From assembly GCF_032380655.1 (NCBI RefSeq), contig NZ_JAWDIY010000004.1, positions 62,001 to 126,000 of the forward strand: 64,000 nucleotides of DNA. Reading direction: 5' to 3'. This document shows, one piece after another, positions 24,882-32,733 of this stretch (positions are counted from its first letter, which is position 1; the number at the start of each line of letters is the position of its first letter). Both the position numbers and the translations under genes were made by a program. This DNA is from Diplocloster hominis (lineage in GTDB: Bacteria; Bacillota; Clostridia; Lachnospirales; Lachnospiraceae). The notes beneath the pieces are model-generated. The model searched no databases and was not told where the DNA came from. It worked only from the letters and a program-made list of their open reading frames with translations.

Positions 24882-25766
24882 ATGGAATTTTGTAATAGAT
24901 GCAGCCGCTTACGCCGCTGCTGTCCCGTATGTCATTGCTGCCGGCGCTGCTGCCGCTGCTCAGAGTGTTGTCCCGGGCCCGCGGAAGGTTCTTTTCAGGT
25001 GATAAAGAGGGATCTGGCTACCGGCGCCCCGCTGGCAGGCGCTTCCTATACCCTGTACCAAAACGGGCAGCAGATCATGACCGGCTTGTCCGGCGCATCC
25101 GGGATACTTTCCTTCTCCGGATTGGAACCTGGAATATATGAATTGGAAGAAACGGCCGCTCCGGACGGATACCGTCCCGAGACCGCTGTGCATCAGATCA
25201 TCGTCGATGCGGATGGAAATGTGACGATAGACGGCCAGGAGGCCGATGAGGTTTCATTTTATAATGAAGCCCGAAATACTCCCTATCCGAATTTTGCTTT
25301 CCGAAAATATGACGAGGAAAGTAACATGCCGCTTGGCGGCGCCACATTTATGTTGTCCAACGGAAGCACTGCGGTATCCGACAGCGGCGGGCTGGTGGAT
25401 TTCGGCTCCCTGGCTCCGGGAATCTATACTATGACGGAAACTGCAGCGCCGGAAGGCTATCTGGCCAACACACATTCCTATACGGTTGAAGTATCCGAAG
25501 ACGGGGATATTACCATCGACGGACTTCCCCAGTACGCATTCTCCGTAAGAAATTTACCGGCGCGTTCCCTAAGCCCCAGACCTGTAATCTACTCCGTGAC
25601 TGATGCGGATACCTCCATCACCGGCTCCGGCGTTCCCGGCGCTCAGATTACGGTAACTCTGCCCGATGGAACGAGACTTACAACTACGGCCGACGCATCC
25701 GGTAACTGGCAGGCTGCCCTGCCGGCCGGAACCACGCTACCGGCCGGGGAGATCGTTCCTGTCTAG
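24882..25766 (+). CDS. Cysteine-rich N-terminus fused to SpaA-like domains, probably 3'-truncated
   Basis: The protein has 294 residues. The first 30 hold twelve cysteines (CNRC, CCPVCHCC, CCRCSECC) and many arginines, with no signal peptide. Two SpaA/prealbumin-like domains follow, at about 37-115 (FQVIKRDLATGAPLAGASY) and 117-205 (FAFRKYDEESNMPLGGATF), each with the ETAAPDGY/ETAAPEGY turn. The last 75 residues begin an Ig-like module (SGVPGAQITVTLPDGT) that stops at LPAGEIVPV, short of a full fold, with no LPXTG or sorting tail. AAGGTG is 6 bases before ATG 24882; GTG 24873 is an alternative start. A spore-coat or other cysteine-crosslinked structure is one idea, inferred only. Confidence 0.65.
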   Translation: MEFCNRCSRLRRCCPVCHCCRRCCRCSECCPGPAEGSFQVIKRDLATGAPLAGASYTLYQNGQQIMTGLSGASGILSFSGLEPGIYELEETAAPDGYRPETAVHQIIVDADGNVTIDGQEADEVSFYNEARNTPYPNFAFRKYDEESNMPLGGATFMLSNGSTAVSDSGGLVDFGSLAPGIYTMTETAAPEGYLANTHSYTVEVSEDGDITIDGLPQYAFSVRNLPARSLSPRPVIYSVTDADTSITGSGVPGAQITVTLPDGTRLTTTADASGNWQAALPAGTTLPAGEIVPV

Positions 25767-28087
25767 GTTTCATCCGCGATCTCCACCCCTTCGGGCAGTT
25801 CCATCCGTACTTTCACTTCTCCGGACAGCCGGGTCAGTTCCACACGAATCTCCCCTTTCGGGGTCGGGATACTTCCAGACGCGTAATCCAGCCCGGACGG
25901 CAGACAGGGCCGAAACCGGATCTTACGGAATCCCGGTTCTACCGGAACCACGCCCAGTATTCTGGTTGGCAGCTGGTATGTGGGAGTGCCTCCCCATGCG
26001 TGGGAATAGTCACAGTCGAATCCATACCACACCTCTTTTAAAGCATCCGGATTCTCATCCAGCAGGCTTTCCCAACGGCGGATCTGTGCCAGTCCGTAGG
26101 TTTCAAACAGCCCGGTCTGCTCCAGCGCTTCAAATATAAAGTGCATAAAATACGGCTGGGCCTGGCTGAGCGCGGAATCTTCCATTACGCGTACCATCAG
26201 CTCCCTCTCCCGCTCGATTGGCACGATATGATAGAGTACCGCTAAAGTGTTCATGTGCTGACTGTAAAATCTCCGGTCCACATCTGCCGGCAACCATCTG
26301 GTGGATTCCCGGGCTTCAGGATCATACCGGCCGTCTGCATACAGCTGTTTCTCCTCATCCCATAATTCCCGCTGTATGCTTCCAATCACCTGACAGCGCA
26401 ATGCCTCATACCTGCTGATCTTCTCTTCCCGGTTCCCGAGTATACGCAGTATCACGCACGCACGCTCCAGAGCCCCTGCGAACATGGCGGTCAGATACCC
26501 CTGCCCCATACATTTTGGCGGGTGGTGTCTGTTATAACCGCCGTCCTCCACCCAATCCATGAACATATAGTTGGGCGCCTTTTCCATCAGACCGCTTCCC
26601 CCCAGATAGGAGGTAAACAAACGGAGGATTCCATCTATGGTCTCTTCCGTGCGGGATATCAGATCCGTATCTCCTGTGTACATGACATAGTCCAGGATCA
26701 TTCCGATATACAGCAGGCAGTAACTGGGATGGAACATCCGATAGTCCCGATCCTTCAGATAGGCGGCTATCTTCAAAATATCAAACCTGGTGAGATAGGA
26801 ATCCCCGAACGTGACATAATTCATCAGGCTCTCTATCATATAATCCCCCATACACCCCAAAGGCTCCTGGTGGATCGGGGAGTCCATGTGGTAAGTCTGC
26901 CGGCAGATCTGATTGGTCCTGCACCCGGACAGATAGATTTTCTCCAGCAGAGGATCGCTGCAGCGGAAGCTCCCCCTTAACTCTGACGGGTAGGCGCTTA
27001 TATTGATTCCCGCTTCATGGATCACGCAGTCCTGCCAGACATTGGCCAGCGTAACCTGCACGCAGCGGATGCTCTGCATCCTGAGGGTTTCCAGGCTGGC
27101 CTCCTCTTCCCCCAGTATCAGTGTCAGTGTCGTCCCGTCCCGTTCTATTTTTCCCGGGAACTCCTGCATGTGAAGCACGACTTTTATCCCTTTGGCTCCT
27201 TTGATTTTCAGGAAAAAGAAGGCCGCATAGATCCTGCCGAAATCCAGCCAGAACGTCACAGGCGCTCCCTTTGTAATCCGGATACTTCCGGAACCTTTTT
27301 CCTGTATAACCCGATTCCCCTCCGGATCAAACGGGTTCATTACTTTTTCCGGCCGCCGTTCCAGATACACCAGGTCCGGGATCGGTGTGGCATATACAGG
27401 AGGAAATATCTCCTGGTTCTTCACTGTCTGCGCCCAGGTCCAGGTCTCATCCCGGTATCCCTCATCCTCCTCTTCCAGGGAAAAAGCCCCGTCCCAGCAG
27501 GACCGTGCCGTGTAAGCCCTGTCCCGGATACATTTCCATGAACCATCCGTGGCAGTCAGAGTTGTCTCCCGGCCGCCCACCGTAACCTCCGCCAGCAGGC
27601 CGCCATGTCCGCAGGAGATCTCCGACTGTACCACCGCTCCCAAGCATACGCGAACCGTAATCACATTTTCCCCTGCTCTGAGAAAATCCTGCACCGGATA
27701 TTTCTCATAGAATTTATACGGTACGCTTTCGCAATTCGCGTAATCCCCTCCCGGCTGCGCGCTTCCCCTTCCAACGGGCTGACCGTTTACATATACTTTA
27801 TAGGAAGAATCCGATGTTATATACAAGTTTGCCAGGTCCGGCTTTTTATCGCACAAAAATCTTTTCTGAAAAAGAAAAACAGCAAAGGGGCCGTCTATTC
27901 TCTGAAACATGGTGTAGTCACAGGTCTGATACTCCGGATATGCTTCAGCCGGTGCCCAGATCCACTTTGCCTCCCACCTTCTCTGTTCCTGCGGCAGTTC
28001 AAACCCTTGTGCCTCTTTGCTATATATCATTCCATCCCGAAACTCAATCTTCCTTTTTCCATCGTACGGTATCTTTGTCTGTTCCAT
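25763..28087 (-). CDS. GH78-like alpha-L-rhamnosidase family protein
   Basis: This glycoside hydrolase of 774 residues has the layout of bacterial alpha-L-rhamnosidases. An N-terminal carbohydrate-binding-like beta region (WIWAPAEAYPEY onward, including a YVNGQPVGRGSAQPG loop) precedes an (alpha/alpha)6 catalytic barrel from about residue 370. The stretch YHMDSPIHQEPLGCMGD carries the acidic positions expected of the catalytic site, and a C-terminal beta-sandwich ends the protein. There is no signal peptide, so it should act on imported glycosides in the cytosol. The gene follows the MFS carrier with a 44-base overlap, and its stop codon interlocks with that of the convergent SpaA-like gene. 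Exact sugar specificity is not proven. Confidence 0.8.
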   Translation of the reverse strand: MEQTKIPYDGKRKIEFRDGMIYSKEAQGFELPQEQRRWEAKWIWAPAEAYPEYQTCDYTMFQRIDGPFAVFLFQKRFLCDKKPDLANLYITSDSSYKVYVNGQPVGRGSAQPGGDYANCESVPYKFYEKYPVQDFLRAGENVITVRVCLGAVVQSEISCGHGGLLAEVTVGGRETTLTATDGSWKCIRDRAYTARSCWDGAFSLEEEDEGYRDETWTWAQTVKNQEIFPPVYATPIPDLVYLERRPEKVMNPFDPEGNRVIQEKGSGSIRITKGAPVTFWLDFGRIYAAFFFLKIKGAKGIKVVLHMQEFPGKIERDGTTLTLILGEEEASLETLRMQSIRCVQVTLANVWQDCVIHEAGINISAYPSELRGSFRCSDPLLEKIYLSGCRTNQICRQTYHMDSPIHQEPLGCMGDYMIESLMNYVTFGDSYLTRFDILKIAAYLKDRDYRMFHPSYCLLYIGMILDYVMYTGDTDLISRTEETIDGILRLFTSYLGGSGLMEKAPNYMFMDWVEDGGYNRHHPPKCMGQGYLTAMFAGALERACVILRILGNREEKISRYEALRCQVIGSIQRELWDEEKQLYADGRYDPEARESTRWLPADVDRRFYSQHMNTLAVLYHIVPIERERELMVRVMEDSALSQAQPYFMHFIFEALEQTGLFETYGLAQIRRWESLLDENPDALKEVWYGFDCDYSHAWGGTPTYQLPTRILGVVPVEPGFRKIRFRPCLPSGLDYASGSIPTPKGEIRVELTRLSGEVKVRMELPEGVEIADET

Positions 28088-29360
28088 TTCGATTCTCCTT
28101 TTGAAGTTCCTGATTCAACAGTTTCCATAAGACCAGAGCAAACATGCTTATCCCTATCATAACACAAAACGCGGCCTTATAGGAACCGGTCCTTTCGTAT
28201 ATCACACCGCTGCCCCAGGAACCCAGGACACTGGTAACCATACCGTTGGCATTGAGGATTCCCAGGTTAATACTCCGGTAGCGGGTTCCGTACTGCCTGG
28301 TACAATAATAAGTGATCAGCACCGGAAGACTTCCGTACGCCAGACCGGTAAACAGATAGGCGCCGGTCAGGATCGCACTGTTACCAAACAGCTGTGCAAG
28401 CAGCAGACCAAGCGACGCGATTCCGACACCGGCGGCGGCAGTCCCCATTCCAAAGCTTCGGCCCTTCCGATCGCACAGCCGGCCATACAGAAGCCTTCCG
28501 GCAGCATTTCCCACGCTCAGCACCCCGGCGATCCACGCGGCTTTTGACGGGGACACTCCCATCTCCAGCGGAAGGACCGCTCCGCTGCCGATCACCCCTA
28601 GACCTATGGTACCGATACAGATCAGCCATCCAAAAAACAGATAAAAGGACTGCCTGCGCAGCATTTGGCCAGGAGATACCTCTTTATCTTCCCTGTCCCC
28701 AGCTGTCCCGCTTTGCCGGGCTGCCGGCGGCTTCCGGATCAGTATGCAGGCGCCCAGGATCAGACCGCAGAACATCCAGCCCATTATATCGAAAGTATCC
28801 CGCCAGCCGGCTCCTTCATACAGCATCCAGTTAATCACCGGCCCCAGCAGGAAACTGCTGATCCCATACCCTGCCAGCAGCAGGCCGGACACAGTACCTG
28901 TGTCATCCGGGAACCAGGTGAGCACAGTGCTCACCACCGTATTATAAGCAATGCCGATCCCAAGGCCGCAGATCACTCCGTAGAATACATATATTTCGAT
29001 CAGGGAGTCAAGCCGGGATGCCCCCAGGAAGCCCAGCAGCAATAAAAAAGCGGATATGGACAGCGTAATTCTGTGGGAATACTTGCAGATTATGACTCCG
29101 CTGATCAAACTGCCGATATTGTACCCAGCCATGGAAAGTACAAAAACCACAGAAGTCTGCGAGCGGTCCCAGCCAAATTCTATCTCCAGCGGTGCGACAA
29201 ATATCGACCAGGAGTATATCACCCCGATGAACAGTAACAGCAGTCCTGCGTAGAACAGGCTTATATATTTCGTGACGCTGCCTGCTTTGCTGCCAGTGCT
29301 GTAGTTCTTGCGATTGTTCGTGCCGCTGTTTTCCATAGTGCTGATTATTTTGCCGTCCAT
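28044..29360 (-). CDS. OFA-type MFS transporter
   Basis: This twelve-helix carrier of 438 residues resembles the oxalate/formate antiporter (OFA) subfamily: YSWSIFVAPLEIEFGWDRSQTS in the first loop, YGVICGLGIGIAYNTVVSTV and FPDDTGTVSGLLLAGYG. OFA-family members carry small carboxylates, and some take up other organic acids. The ATG at 29360 has a GGGAG box 11 bases upstream; MENSG nine codons on is an alternative. It overlaps the rhamnosidase-like gene by 44 bases, so the two are translated from one message, separated from the ABC genes by a terminator. Confidence 0.82.
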   Translation of the reverse strand: MDGKIISTMENSGTNNRKNYSTGSKAGSVTKYISLFYAGLLLLFIGVIYSWSIFVAPLEIEFGWDRSQTSVVFVLSMAGYNIGSLISGVIICKYSHRITLSISAFLLLLGFLGASRLDSLIEIYVFYGVICGLGIGIAYNTVVSTVLTWFPDDTGTVSGLLLAGYGISSFLLGPVINWMLYEGAGWRDTFDIMGWMFCGLILGACILIRKPPAARQSGTAGDREDKEVSPGQMLRRQSFYLFFGWLICIGTIGLGVIGSGAVLPLEMGVSPSKAAWIAGVLSVGNAAGRLLYGRLCDRKGRSFGMGTAAAGVGIASLGLLLAQLFGNSAILTGAYLFTGLAYGSLPVLITYYCTRQYGTRYRSINLGILNANGMVTSVLGSWGSGVIYERTGSYKAAFCVMIGISMFALVLWKLLNQELQKENRNGTDKDTVRWKKED

Positions 29361-29412
29361 CTTGTCTTATTCTCCCAATCGTTCTATACCCTGTTTATTT
29401 TCAGAATGAAAA

Positions 29413-29455
29413 GGCAGAGATCCGGAGAAAATCCCTCTTTCCGCAGATCTCTGCC
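29413..29455 (-). terminator. Terminator after the sugar-binding lipoprotein gene
   Basis: 10-base arms GGCAGAGATC (29413-29422) and GATCTCTGCC (29446-29455), with further partial pairing inside, are followed on the minus strand by TTTT. The terminator lies 18 bases after the lipoprotein stop codon and separates it from the MFS/rhamnosidase pair. Confidence 0.65.
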
Positions 29456-29472
29456 CTTACCGGTTGCCGGTT

Positions 29473-30894
29473 TTATTCTTCGCTATATTCATCCAGCAGT
29501 GCCTGGCACGCTTCGTTTAATTCATCCAGTCCCTCCTGGACCGAAGGATATTTGCCCTGGATAATGCCGATCAGATATTCTGCCATGGTAGTCTGGATCT
29601 CGGTCACGCCGCCATAGCTGGGTTTCGGTTTTACACCGTCCATCAGTGTACCGGCCTCATACATTCTCACCAGGTCGGGTTGTACTTCGATGGTTTCCGC
29701 TTTCAGAGCTTCCTCTTCATAGGAAGCGATATCAATAGGTGCTCTCGCTTTGACATCAGTTACCCATTTATGCCAGAAATTATTGTCGATCAGATACTGT
29801 AAGAATACGCCGCAGGCATCCGCTTTGTCCGTAATGGACGAGACGCTGATCTCCATGTTGGAGCTGACCATGCGGTAAAAAGCCTTGTCCTCATCAATCT
29901 TCATACCGTCATCAGGTATCGGCATATCCGCCATAATGTAGTTGAAATCTTCCGGGACTTCCATATCGGTTAAGATACCATTAATATAGGTGTAACCGAT
30001 GTTCGTTGCGATGGCGCCGCCAAAGAACTGCTCATGACGGTCCATATAAGTCTCGTTGGCCGCATTATCCGAGAAGGTTCCGGCGTCATACATGGACTTG
30101 AGGAATTCCACCGTCGTCACCGCGTGCTCATCGTTCATGGTCATTTCCGTGGCTTCGTCATTCATGGGAGCGCCGCCTAACTGCCAGTTCCAATAATTGA
30201 ATTCATTATTTACATCGGAGTAATTCTCCATACTCAAGGGAACGGAATATCCGGTATAGCCCGCGTCCTTCATAGCGATCGCGGCGTCCTTGAACTCACT
30301 CCAGGTTTTCGGCACATTATTTTCATCCCGCCCGATCGCTTTCAAAGCGTCGATGTTGTACATCATATAAGGGGAAAGGTCTACCCAGGCCGGTATGGTC
30401 CACAGCTTGCCGTCACGGGAAGCCACTCCTTCCACAACCTCCGGCAGCATCAGTTCTTTTACCTGGCTGGCGATCTCTGGCAGCACATCTTCCAGCGGAG
30501 AGATAATTCCTAACTTCTTGCCATAGTCATCGATACAGGGGCCAAACGCATACAGGTCGGGAGCGGTATCATTTCCCCCCTGATAGGCCGTTACTATTTT
30601 TTCCTGACGGCTTCCCCACTCCTGGGCGGTAACGGTTACATGGACCTTATCCTGGGAGGCGTTAAACTGTTCCGCCATCTCCTGGAACACCACTGGCTCT
30701 GCGGACAATCCTCCGAACACCCACATGTCAATCTCCACTGTCCCTTCCGCCGCTTTGCCCTCATCTGAGGCAGCGGAACTGCTGCCCTGATCCGAGGCTG
30801 ACGGCTCTTTCGCTTCCGGGGAACCACCGCACCCGCTCAGCAACGACATGGTCATGACACTGGCCAGTAACAATGAAATAAGTTTCTTTTTCAT
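29473..30894 (-). CDS. Carbohydrate ABC transporter substrate-binding lipoprotein
   Basis: This extracellular solute-binding protein (family 1, MalE/UgpB type) has 473 residues. The lipoprotein signal MKKKLISLLLASVMTMSLLSGC ends in the lipobox LSGC, followed by a short S/A/E-rich linker. The binding fold starts at VEIDMWVFGGLSAEP, with the characteristic WGSRQEKIVTAYQGG and PDLYAFG. ATG 30894 with AAGGAGG upstream is preferred to an in-frame ATG at 30957. It is the last gene of the 38872-29473 transcription unit. No ATPase is nearby, so a shared MsmK-type ATPase is expected. Confidence 0.9.
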   Translation of the reverse strand: MKKKLISLLLASVMTMSLLSGCGGSPEAKEPSASDQGSSSAASDEGKAAEGTVEIDMWVFGGLSAEPVVFQEMAEQFNASQDKVHVTVTAQEWGSRQEKIVTAYQGGNDTAPDLYAFGPCIDDYGKKLGIISPLEDVLPEIASQVKELMLPEVVEGVASRDGKLWTIPAWVDLSPYMMYNIDALKAIGRDENNVPKTWSEFKDAAIAMKDAGYTGYSVPLSMENYSDVNNEFNYWNWQLGGAPMNDEATEMTMNDEHAVTTVEFLKSMYDAGTFSDNAANETYMDRHEQFFGGAIATNIGYTYINGILTDMEVPEDFNYIMADMPIPDDGMKIDEDKAFYRMVSSNMEISVSSITDKADACGVFLQYLIDNNFWHKWVTDVKARAPIDIASYEEEALKAETIEVQPDLVRMYEAGTLMDGVKPKPSYGGVTEIQTTMAEYLIGIIQGKYPSVQEGLDELNEACQALLDEYSEE

Positions 30895-30978
30895 GAAATA
30901 CTTCCTCCTTTTAATTAAAAATGTGTTATGAATTTCATTCCGGATTTTCTTTTCCATTTTTCCGGAAATAGTTCCCTT

Positions 30979-31806
30979 TTATCCCTTTACCGCACCCGCC
31001 GTCAAGCCTGCGATCAGGTTCTTGCCCAGCAGGATAAAGATCAATAATGTGGGGATGGTTACGATAATCGACGCCGCCCCCATCTGGTTCCAGTAAGTCC
31101 CGAATTCCGTTATAAAACTGGAGAGGCCAAGGGATATGGTATATTTGCTTTCGGTTGTCAGCAGGATCAGGCTGTAAAGATATTCATTCCAGGAGCACAT
31201 GAAGGCGTATACCCCCACAGCCGCGATTCCCGGCTTGGATATGGGCAGGATCACATGTACGAAAGTTTTTAACGCACTGCAGCCATCGATACGGGCCGCC
31301 TCCTCTAGTTCCGAGGGCACCGACCGGAAATACCCGTACATCATCCAGATCGAGAACGCCAGGCTTATGGTCGCGTACAGCAGCATCAGCCCGAAGTGGG
31401 AATCATACAGTCCATATGACTTATAGGTAGAGAATAACGGTATAATCACCGAGGTTCCAGGGAACATCTGGGCGACCAGAACGAACATCAGCAGCCCCTT
31501 TTTGAACGGAAACCGGAACTTGGCAAACCCGTAGGCCGCAAGGCTTGACACGATCATCCCCAGCAATGTGGCCACGGCCGAAATCTTCAGGGAATTCCAT
31601 ATGTAGCGCGGAAACGGTTTCTGTACCCAGACCTCATAGTAGGAATCCAGCGTGAAATTCTCTGGTAAGATCGTTACCGGGATTTTCAGCAGTTCCGTCA
31701 TACTCTTACAGGAGGTGATCACCATCCAGGCCAGCGGGAATAAAGCCACAAAAAGCACGGCAATGATACCCAGAATTCTCAGGACGGATAATATTTTGCT
31801 TTTCAT
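30979..31806 (-). CDS. Carbohydrate ABC transporter permease (MalG-like)
   Basis: This inner-membrane subunit of 275 residues has six helices. The ATPase-contacting EAA loop is EEAARIDGCSALKTFVHVIL, followed by PISKPGIAAVGV, as in MalG/LacG permeases. The C-terminus ends in NLIAGLTAGAVKG, a typical MalG tail. It starts 3 bases after the MalF-like gene stop, with GGAGG 11 bases upstream of the ATG. It works with the neighbouring permease and lipoprotein as a sugar or oligosaccharide importer feeding the rhamnosidase-type enzymes. Confidence 0.93.
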   Translation of the reverse strand: MKSKILSVLRILGIIAVLFVALFPLAWMVITSCKSMTELLKIPVTILPENFTLDSYYEVWVQKPFPRYIWNSLKISAVATLLGMIVSSLAAYGFAKFRFPFKKGLLMFVLVAQMFPGTSVIIPLFSTYKSYGLYDSHFGLMLLYATISLAFSIWMMYGYFRSVPSELEEAARIDGCSALKTFVHVILPISKPGIAAVGVYAFMCSWNEYLYSLILLTTESKYTISLGLSSFITEFGTYWNQMGAASIIVTIPTLLIFILLGKNLIAGLTAGAVKG

Positions 31807-31809
31807 CGT

Positions 31810-32721
31810 TTATACGCCCTCCTCATCTGTTGCTTTCGTCAGTTTGAGATAAACCACCGCAAATATCATAATGATAATAAACTGGATCACCGAGTAGGAT
31901 GAGGCCAATCCAAACCGGAACTTCTGGAACGCGGTCTTATAGATGATCACCGGCAGGGTCGTACTGGATACACCAGGCCCGCCCGCAGTCAGGATGTTCA
32001 GGATACCGAATCCGTTCATCGTCCAGATCATAGCCATCAAAGAGCAGATGGAAAGTACGTATTTCAAATTCGGCAGGGTAATATACCAGAATTTTTTCCA
32101 GCCGTTGCAGCCGTCGATGGACGCTGCCTCATACTGTTCCTTATCGATCCCCTGTAATCCGGCGGATAGCATGATGGTCACGTAAGGATAGGTTCTCCAG
32201 ATGTACACCAGGGAAACCGAGACCAGCGACAAAGCCTCCGAAAAGAACTGTATATGTTCCGGCAGCAGGTGCAGGTAGTCCACCAGCACTCCGTTGACCA
32301 GGCCCTTCTCCCCATTCAGCAGCCAGCGCCAGATCGCGCCGACCACCACTTCCGGCAGTACCCAGGGCATAAACACCAGCGCCCGGGTCAGGTTCTTTAA
32401 GTGCTTTACGCCGTTTAACAAAAGAGCGATCAGCATGGAGATGACTACAGTGATCACCGTTACCGATATGGCAAACTGTGCCTCGTTCCCGAGAATCTCT
32501 CCGAAATTCGCGCTGGAAAATACTTTTTTAAAATTGTCCAGCGCAATAAAATTTTTATCCCAGCTTTTCAGGATGTTAAAGTCCGTAAAGCTGTACCAGA
32601 ACCCATTCAACATGGGTATAAACAGCAGGCCGGCCAGCAGCACGATGGCGGGCAGGATAAACAGGTATCCCCGCATGGCCTCGCTGAATGCCAGCTTTGA
32701 AATCTTTTTCTTTTTATTCAT
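31810..32721 (-). CDS. Carbohydrate ABC transporter permease (MalF-like)
   Basis: This is the partner permease, with 303 residues and six helices, beginning with a basic N-terminus (MNKKKKISK) and helix GYLFILPAIVLLAGLLFI. The EAA loop is YEAASIDGCNGWKKFWYITL followed by PNLK. A GGAGG box is 8 bases before the ATG. The gene follows the GH106-like hydrolase by 12 bases, so import and hydrolysis are encoded on one message. Confidence 0.93.
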   Translation of the reverse strand: MNKKKKISKLAFSEAMRGYLFILPAIVLLAGLLFIPMLNGFWYSFTDFNILKSWDKNFIALDNFKKVFSSANFGEILGNEAQFAISVTVITVVISMLIALLLNGVKHLKNLTRALVFMPWVLPEVVVGAIWRWLLNGEKGLVNGVLVDYLHLLPEHIQFFSEALSLVSVSLVYIWRTYPYVTIMLSAGLQGIDKEQYEAASIDGCNGWKKFWYITLPNLKYVLSICSLMAMIWTMNGFGILNILTAGGPGVSSTTLPVIIYKTAFQKFRFGLASSYSVIQFIIIMIFAVVYLKLTKATDEEGV

Positions 32722-32733
32722 CCGATCTCCTCC

